Assembly (NCBI RefSeq): GCF_001423185.1
Contig: NZ_LMOB01000003.1
Span: forward strand, 389,693 to 439,779
Reading direction: 5' to 3'
Source: Plantibacter sp. Leaf314
GTDB taxonomy: Bacteria; Actinomycetota; Actinomycetes; Actinomycetales; Microbacteriaceae
Length of the DNA: 50,087 bases
Positions 34,197 through 39,164 of this stretch are shown here, piece after piece (positions within the stretch are counted from its first letter, which is position 1; every line of letters starts with the position of its first letter). The notes below the pieces were generated by a model. That model saw nothing but the letters and a program-made list of their open reading frames with translations. It was not told where the DNA came from and made no database searches. Both the position numbers and the translations under genes were made by a program.

Positions 34197-34202
34197 AGAT
34201 TA
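34197..34202 (-). promoter_or_regulatory. -10 element TAATCT for the leaderless acidic microprotein
   Basis: TAATCT on the minus strand, six bases before ATG 34190; no Shine-Dalgarno. Confidence 0.55.
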
Positions 34203-34249
34203 AGAGGTACGGCTCCGGAGACGGGCAGGGTTGACAGGATGCGCGGGTG

Positions 34250-34271
34250 CCCTTCGACAGGCTCAGGGACC
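34250..34271 (-). repeat. Interspersed GGTCCCTGAGC/CTGTCGAAGGG repeat, inverted orientation
   Basis: A single full-length copy, in reverse orientation relative to those at 4787-4893 and 6220-6241, between divergent genes. Confidence 0.85.
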
Positions 34272-34427
34272 GGACCCGACGGGCCGGCAGGACCTCAGCC
34301 GGCAGTCGATCACTGCAGAAAACGGACAGCCGGGACATACCCCCTTCCGGGGGTCAGGCAGTCGGCAATACTCTTCGACCAGCCTGGGTCCGGCCGTCGG
34401 ATCCTCCCGTGATCCGAAACGAGCATC

Positions 34428-34850
34428 ATGACCATGAACATCGGCAAGAAGACCGTCCCCACCCCCATCGCCATCTCCTTCTGGCTGTGGGTCGTCGTCG
34501 CCGTCCTCCTCGTCATCTCCGGCATCCTCACCGCCACCTCACCGGCTGAGCAGGCCGCGGCCACCCGCCTCAACCTGCCCGTGCCGACCGAGGTGATGAC
34601 CATCTCCTCCGGCATCGGCTCGTTCATCGGCGCCGCACTCCACGTGCTCTTCGCCTGGTTCATGGCGCAAGGCCGCAACTGGGCCCGCGTGATCCTCACG
34701 ATCTTCGGCGTGCTGTCCGTCCTCGGCTCGATCGCCTCCATCTTCGTCGGCAACATCCTCGCGATCGTCGTCGTCATCGTGACCATCGTCGCCGTCGTCG
34801 AGATGTACCTCCCGGCAGCGCGGGCGCACTTCTCCCGACCCGTCCGATGA
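34428..34850 (+). CDS. Small four-helix membrane protein
   Basis: A 140-residue integral membrane protein with four hydrophobic segments (FWLWVVVAVLLVISGILTA; IGAALHVLFAWFMAQ; VILTIFGVLSVLGSIASIF; ILAIVVVIVTIVAVVEMYL). The pattern matches small actinobacterial membrane proteins of unknown role. An ATG at 34434 is an alternative start. Its stop overlaps the next gene, a CPBP protease, by four bases (ATGA), so the pair is co-translated and may work together. Confidence 0.75.
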   Translation: MTMNIGKKTVPTPIAISFWLWVVVAVLLVISGILTATSPAEQAAATRLNLPVPTEVMTISSGIGSFIGAALHVLFAWFMAQGRNWARVILTIFGVLSVLGSIASIFVGNILAIVVVIVTIVAVVEMYLPAARAHFSRPVR

Positions 34851-35707
34851 CCACCGGACAGACCGAGCCGTCGCCGACCCCGCGCCAGCGACGAGCCGAG
34901 GACCGCCGGGCCACCGCCGCCCTGCCCTACACCCCACCGGACGGCAGCCGATGGGGAGCCGGCACCGCCCTGGTCGTCCTCGTCATCGCCCTCGCGCTCC
35001 TCGTCGTCCTGCGCGGCGCGCTCCCCGCCGTCCTGGGTGACACCCAACTCGCCGACCTCCTCCTCTGGACCGTCTTCTACGGCGGCATCCTCATCGCCTT
35101 GGCCATCATCTGCAAACGGTTCGGCACCGGCTCCTGGGTCACGGACTTCGGGCTGCAGTTCCGCTGGTTCGACGTCTTCATCGGTCTCGGCTCGGCGATC
35201 GGCATCCGGCTCATCGCCGGCATGATCGACGGCTTCGTCATCACCCTCATGGGTGGAACACCGAAATCGAACCTGGCACCCCCGGCCCCCGAGATCGGGT
35301 GGGTGATCCTCAACTCGGTGATCGCCGTCGCCATCGTCGCGCCCATCTGCGAGGAGCTCCTCTTCCGCGGGCTGCTCCTCCGGGGCTTCCGGAACACGAT
35401 CCTCCGCGGGCGACCGTCGGGCGCGGTCCGCGGTGGCGCGGGAGCGACCCCGTCGACCTCGCGCCGCCGCACCGCAGCCGTGGTCTCCGTCGGCGCGAGC
35501 GCGCTGCTGTTCGCCGCCGTCCACCTCTACGAGGGTTGGGGCAGCCCGATCACCATGGTGACCCTCGGCCTCACGATCCTCGTGCTCGGCGTCGTCAACG
35601 GCGTGTACGCCGCCACCACCAAGCGACTCGGCCCCGGCATCTGGACCCACATGTGGTTCAACGGCATGGCCGCCGCAATCGTGATCGCGGGGAGCGGCGC
35701 GAGTTGA
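34847..35707 (+). CDS. CPBP family intramembrane metalloprotease
   Basis: A 286-residue membrane protein with about seven to eight hydrophobic segments and a Pro-rich cytoplasmic N-terminus. The catalytic-type motif EELLFRG is at residues 169-175, a histidine follows in LLFAAVHLYEGW, and HMWFNG lies near the C-terminus. An Arg/Gly/Ser-rich insert (about residues 186-212) separates motif 1 from the next helix, longer than in the paralogue at 24493-25242. It overlaps the small membrane protein gene by four bases. Substrate unknown. Confidence 0.88.
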   Translation: MTTGQTEPSPTPRQRRAEDRRATAALPYTPPDGSRWGAGTALVVLVIALALLVVLRGALPAVLGDTQLADLLLWTVFYGGILIALAIICKRFGTGSWVTDFGLQFRWFDVFIGLGSAIGIRLIAGMIDGFVITLMGGTPKSNLAPPAPEIGWVILNSVIAVAIVAPICEELLFRGLLLRGFRNTILRGRPSGAVRGGAGATPSTSRRRTAAVVSVGASALLFAAVHLYEGWGSPITMVTLGLTILVLGVVNGVYAATTKRLGPGIWTHMWFNGMAAAIVIAGSGAS

Positions 35708-35729
35708 GCTGCGCGAGCTGAGCGGCCGC

Positions 35730-35785
35730 GGTCCCTGAGCGAGCGCCCTTCGACAGGCTCAGGGACCGGGACAGGCTCAGGGACC
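35730..35785. terminator. Repeat-derived hairpin between convergent genes
   Basis: GGTCCCTGAGC (35730-35740) and GCTCAGGGACC (35757-35767) form an 11-base perfect stem. The right arm is part of a full interspersed repeat copy (35746-35767), and a third partial copy, ACAGGCTCAGGGACC, follows at 35771-35785. It sits just after the CPBP stop and before the end of the minus-strand gene at 35794, so it may terminate both transcripts. Confidence 0.6.
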
Positions 35786-35793
35786 GAGGGCGG

Positions 35794-36339
35794 TCAGGGG
35801 ACGATCGCGCAGCCGCCGTTGGTCCCCAGGGCGTTGGACGTCCCGTTCACCAGCCGGTAGGGCGACGACCAGCTCGTCGAGGGGAGCGTCAGCCGCGCAC
35901 CGACGTAGACGTTCGACCCGAGGAGCCCGCCGAGCAACCCGAGGCTGAACGTCGAGGTGACCGTGGTGGTCCCACTCGTCGAGGTCGGGGTGATGACGGT
36001 GGGCGAGGTGAACGAGGCGTTCGGCGAGTACGCGTAGTTGATGGTGTAGCCCGCGGGGATCGTGTAGACGACGGTGTACGAGGACAGGAGTCCGACCACA
36101 TTGGGGTTGAAGGTGCAGCTGGTGATCGCCGGTGACGGCACCGTGAACGCGGAGAAACTCGCGGAGCCGAACCTGGTGACCGTCCAGGCCGCCTCGGTCT
36201 GCGCTGGGGCGGGTTGCGCCGCGAGGAGGAGTGCGGCGAGCGCGACCACCGACGCCACCAGCAGTCGATGTGTGCCGATCGGGCGCCTGGCACGGCCCAC
36301 TCGCCTGCGTCGATCCGTCACCGTCGTGTCAGCGCGCAT
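35794..36339 (-). CDS. Secreted protein sharing the mature N-terminus of the SipW-type exports
   Basis: A 181-residue exported protein, last gene of the SipW operon, starting three bases after the stop of the signal peptidase fusion. A basic N-terminus and hydrophobic core (LLVASVVALAALLLAAQ) are followed by AAWTVTRFGSASFSAFTV. This resembles the AAW(S/N)D.EF...F.A mature start of the two proteins upstream, though here the preceding signal is of ordinary Ala-x-Ala type. The rest is Ser/Thr-rich and beta-like, with two cysteines (SCTF and GGCAIVP). GAGGG abuts the ATG, so a GTG six codons in is possible. Probably a minor component of the same surface assembly. Confidence 0.7.
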   Translation of the reverse strand: MRADTTVTDRRRRVGRARRPIGTHRLLVASVVALAALLLAAQPAPAQTEAAWTVTRFGSASFSAFTVPSPAITSCTFNPNVVGLLSSYTVVYTIPAGYTINYAYSPNASFTSPTVITPTSTSGTTTVTSTFSLGLLGGLLGSNVYVGARLTLPSTSWSSPYRLVNGTSNALGTNGGCAIVP

Positions 36340-36342
36340 CCC

Positions 36343-37638
36343 TCATCGACCGGCCTTCGCGAGTCGAGCACGTTGGCGCAGCGCGCCGGTCCAGGCCCCG
36401 ACGAGTCCGAGGATGACGGCTCCGGCCGCCGCCCAGATCGCGAACTCGACGTTCGCGCCGGTGCGGGGGAGGGTGGTCATGGGCGAGGCCGACACGGACA
36501 CGTCGTCACCGATGCCGTCGGCCATGAGCGTCAGGGCGACCGAGGCGTCGGCGGCCGCGGCCCCGGCGGGCATCCGCACGTCGAAGCGCACCCACCAGGC
36601 CTCGGTGCTGCGCATGGACAGGACAGCACGCTCGACACCGTCGACCGGTACCGGCATCTCGTCGAACAGGTGGGTGGTGGTCCCCTCGCATCCGGCGGAG
36701 GTCCACCGGACCGAGCAGGCGTCGACCTCCATCACCAGGCCGAGTGCGGACGAACCGGAACCCACCATGGAGACGTCGATGGACCCCGGCGTCGCCGCCG
36801 GCTTCGTGTGGATGCCCACCTGCCACGGTGTCGACCGGCCGGGGCCGAGGTTCTGCATGGCCGTCGGGTCGCCCACCGAGGTGAGCACGACGGCCTCGCC
36901 GGAGACGACGTCGACCTGCGGTTCCGCGTGCGCCGGACCAGCTGCGGCGCCGAGCGCGAGGCCTGTCCCGAGGACGACGGCGAGGGGTGTGGAACGGAGG
37001 GCGGCGTGCCGTGCAGGTCGCCGGTTCGGAGCCTTGGCCGCCGGGGCAGCCGGGGTCCGCCGTCCGCCGGTCCCTCCGGGCGGATCGTTCCGTCCGGAAC
37101 GCGGCCAGAACGCCCAGCCGACGAGCACCGAACAGGCGAGCGTCAGGCCGCCGAGGACCCACGGGTTCGAGAACCAGATGACGATGGCGGCGAGGCCGGG
37201 CACCGAGCCGAGGACGATCCTGACCGTCTCCACACGGTAGGGCTCAGGATCCTCGGACAGGTTCGCGTCCCCCTGCATCGTGATCAGGCGCTGCGATCCC
37301 GGTGCGCCTTCGCCACCGTCCGTCACCGAGGTGACCCGGTGGGTCACGGGGAGCTGCCCGGGGCGGTCGACCGTCACGACGTCGCCGACGCGGATGTCCG
37401 ACGCCGGGATCTCCCGCACCAGGGCGAGCGAGCCGGTCGGGATGGTCGGGCTCATGGAACCCGTCTTGAACATGATGAGCGTGATGTTGAAGCAGGTGGC
37501 GAGGATCACGAGCACGATGCAGACCACGCCGCCGAGGGCCGCGAGGTTCAACAGGGTGCTCCCGACGACCGACGCCACCGAACGGCGGGGTCGCTGCCGT
37601 CCGGTGACGTCGATGGTGTCCGCGAGGGTCCGGGTCAC
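36343..37638 (-). CDS. SipW-type signal peptidase I fused to an LPRTG wall-anchored domain
   Basis: One 431-residue frame with two parts. Residues 1-180 are an ER/archaeal-type (S26B) signal peptidase: a membrane segment (about 23-47), catalytic serine in KTGSMSPTIPTG (Ser61), histidine in VTHRVTSV (His100), QGDANLSED (Asp122), and a second membrane region (about 137-175). A basic Pro/Gly linker (180-213) leads to a second signal-peptide-like stretch ending GPAHA (about residue 236). Then come about 150 extracellular residues and a sorting signal: LPRTG (390-394), a hydrophobic stretch and a basic tail. The GTG at 37638 has CGGAGC close upstream and lies ten bases after the preceding stop. 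It should process the two alternate-signal proteins encoded upstream, and perhaps its own internal signal. Confidence 0.85.
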   Translation of the reverse strand: MTRTLADTIDVTGRQRPRRSVASVVGSTLLNLAALGGVVCIVLVILATCFNITLIMFKTGSMSPTIPTGSLALVREIPASDIRVGDVVTVDRPGQLPVTHRVTSVTDGGEGAPGSQRLITMQGDANLSEDPEPYRVETVRIVLGSVPGLAAIVIWFSNPWVLGGLTLACSVLVGWAFWPRSGRNDPPGGTGGRRTPAAPAAKAPNRRPARHAALRSTPLAVVLGTGLALGAAAGPAHAEPQVDVVSGEAVVLTSVGDPTAMQNLGPGRSTPWQVGIHTKPAATPGSIDVSMVGSGSSALGLVMEVDACSVRWTSAGCEGTTTHLFDEMPVPVDGVERAVLSMRSTEAWWVRFDVRMPAGAAAADASVALTLMADGIGDDVSVSASPMTTLPRTGANVEFAIWAAAGAVILGLVGAWTGALRQRARLAKAGR

Positions 37639-37648
37639 GGTGCTCCGA

Positions 37649-38296
37649 TCAGGAACTGGAGGTGCTGGTGAACTGCCACGTCGCCGACGCCGTCCCGCCC
37701 TGTGCGGAGGACGGGGCGTTCGCCTTGACCCGCACGTCGAAGCAGAACCGCACCGTGGAACCGGCCGCGGCCGACAACGCCCCGGACGCCGTCGGCGTGG
37801 CCGTGCCGACGGCGAGGGTGGTCGTGTACGCGGGGACGGTCCCGGAGGTGAAGGCCCCTGCATTGCAGGCGGTGGCGACGGGGATCACGACCACGCGGTA
37901 CTCGAGCTGCGGGAGCAGGGTCCCGGTCGCCGCCGACGTGGAGGTGAGTGCCACTGAGCCGCCGATGTTCGTCGACGCCGTGGTGCGGATGTCGATGGTC
38001 GCGTACTGCGAGAGCGACGGCGACATCGCGACCGCGTTGAACGCCAGCGTGGCCGGGTTCCCCGCCTCGTGCGCCGCCCACGTCGACGTCACGGTCTGCG
38101 ACTCCACGGCGAAGGTGCTCGCCGCGAAGGTCGCCGTTCCGAACTCGTCGTCGCTCCAGGCCGCCAGGGTCAGCGAGGTGCCGACGCCGAGGACGAGTGC
38201 TGCGGCCAGCGCGGCCCGCGTGCGCGTGTACCGACCTGCCCGGCGAGGTGTCGCCGTGCGATGGTGCCGCCCGAGGGCGGGCGAGTGGCGTCCCAT
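37649..38296 (-). CDS. SipW-dependent alternate-signal exported protein (TasA/CalY-like) 2
   Basis: A 215-residue protein with the alternate signal recognised by SipW-type peptidases: basic residues, a short hydrophobic core (ALAAALVLGVGTSLTLAAW) running straight into SDDEFGTATFAASTF. The mature part is a beta-rich, Ser/Thr/Ala domain with two cysteines (TACNAGAF and VRFCFDVRV) and ends QGGTASATWQFTSTSSS. Such proteins in Firmicutes (TasA, CalY) form biofilm fibres; that role is inferred here. It lies 20 bases after the first alternate-signal gene and ten bases before the SipW-type peptidase. Confidence 0.85.
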   Translation of the reverse strand: MGRHSPALGRHHRTATPRRAGRYTRTRAALAAALVLGVGTSLTLAAWSDDEFGTATFAASTFAVESQTVTSTWAAHEAGNPATLAFNAVAMSPSLSQYATIDIRTTASTNIGGSVALTSTSAATGTLLPQLEYRVVVIPVATACNAGAFTSGTVPAYTTTLAVGTATPTASGALSAAAGSTVRFCFDVRVKANAPSSAQGGTASATWQFTSTSSS

Positions 38297-38316
38297 GATG
38301 CCCGTCCGTCCCGCGA

Positions 38317-38961
38317 CTACGGCAGCGGGGTGGTGGAGACGGCCGAGAACTCCCAGAGCACGGTGCCACTCGGCGAGGCCTGGGGGAGTGACGCGGCGGG
38401 CGTGACCTCGAAGCAGAGGAAGACGGGTTCCGTGGCCGCTCCGAGCGTGAAGATGTCGGCGGCCGTGCTCGTGGTCGTCGCGGCGTCCGTCACGAGCGCT
38501 TCACCCGCGGCGAAGCTCGTCGCGTCGCACCCGAAGGTGTCGGTCGCCACGACGGAGTAGGTGAGGGAGGACGCGATCGGAGCGGCGCTGGACGCGGTGA
38601 TGTCCACCGTCGCCGCGTAGGTCGACGTGGCGGTCAGCTGCACGGCGAAGCCGGCGTAGACGGGCTCCTCCGGGGCCAGGTTGTCGGCCTCGACGGCGAA
38701 GGTGAGTGGAGCGGCGACGTCGTCGGTCGGGTGCTCCGTGAACGCGGCGCCGTCGGTGCTGCCCTCGATGCTGAACGCACCACCGGCGAAGAGCCCGGTC
38801 GCGAACTCCGAGTCGTTCCAGGCGGCCAAGGTGATCGCGGCACCGACACCGAGGACGAGTCCGCCCGCGAGGATCGCTTTCGCACGCTTGCTGCGGAGGC
38901 CGCGTGCGGGTGTGTCAGCGCCGGTCGCCGCTGGGGCTTCGGTGGTGGTGTCGATGGTCAT
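38317..38961 (-). CDS. SipW-dependent alternate-signal exported protein (TasA/CalY-like) 1
   Basis: A 214-residue protein, first gene of the operon. The long polar N-terminus (MTIDTTTEAPAATGADTPAR) precedes the alternate signal AKAILAGGLVLGVGAAITLA, then AWNDSEFATGLFAGGAF. The mature domain is related to that of the next gene: a beta-rich body with cysteines in DTFGCDATSF and VFLCFEVTP, ending SGTVLWEFSAVSTTPLP. ATG 38961 is chosen because AGGGGG lies six bases upstream. A promoter and an inverted repeat lie in front. Likely the main fibre-type subunit of the system, by analogy with TasA. Confidence 0.85.
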   Translation of the reverse strand: MTIDTTTEAPAATGADTPARGLRSKRAKAILAGGLVLGVGAAITLAAWNDSEFATGLFAGGAFSIEGSTDGAAFTEHPTDDVAAPLTFAVEADNLAPEEPVYAGFAVQLTATSTYAATVDITASSAAPIASSLTYSVVATDTFGCDATSFAAGEALVTDAATTTSTAADIFTLGAATEPVFLCFEVTPAASLPQASPSGTVLWEFSAVSTTPLP

Positions 38962-39055
38962 GGAAGCCCCCTGGAGTCCGGCGATGGCACCTCGTGCCAC
39001 CTGCTGGTGTCTGGCACGGGGAGACGTCCTCCACGCGTCTCTCGACACTCACAGG

Positions 39056-39085
39056 ACGATAGGCAGGACGCTCAGGTGTTGTCAC
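39056..39085 (-). promoter_or_regulatory. Promoter of the SipW operon
   Basis: On the minus strand, -35 GTGACA (39080-39085) and -10 TATCGT (39056-39061) are 18 bases apart. The leader to ATG 38961 would be about 85-90 bases. Confidence 0.5.
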
Positions 39086-39102
39086 CAGTAGTGGGGTACT
39101 GG
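39085..39102. promoter_or_regulatory. Inverted repeat CCAGTA-N6-TACTGG next to the SipW operon -35
   Basis: A perfect six-base-arm inverted repeat touching the upstream edge of the predicted -35, the usual place for an activator site. The LuxR-type regulator gene ends 63 bases away. Confidence 0.5.
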
Positions 39103-39164
39103 GATCCTTCACCGCTACCGGGAAAACTGCGGAGACGGAGCCCGTCGGCCCAGCATCACCGGCA

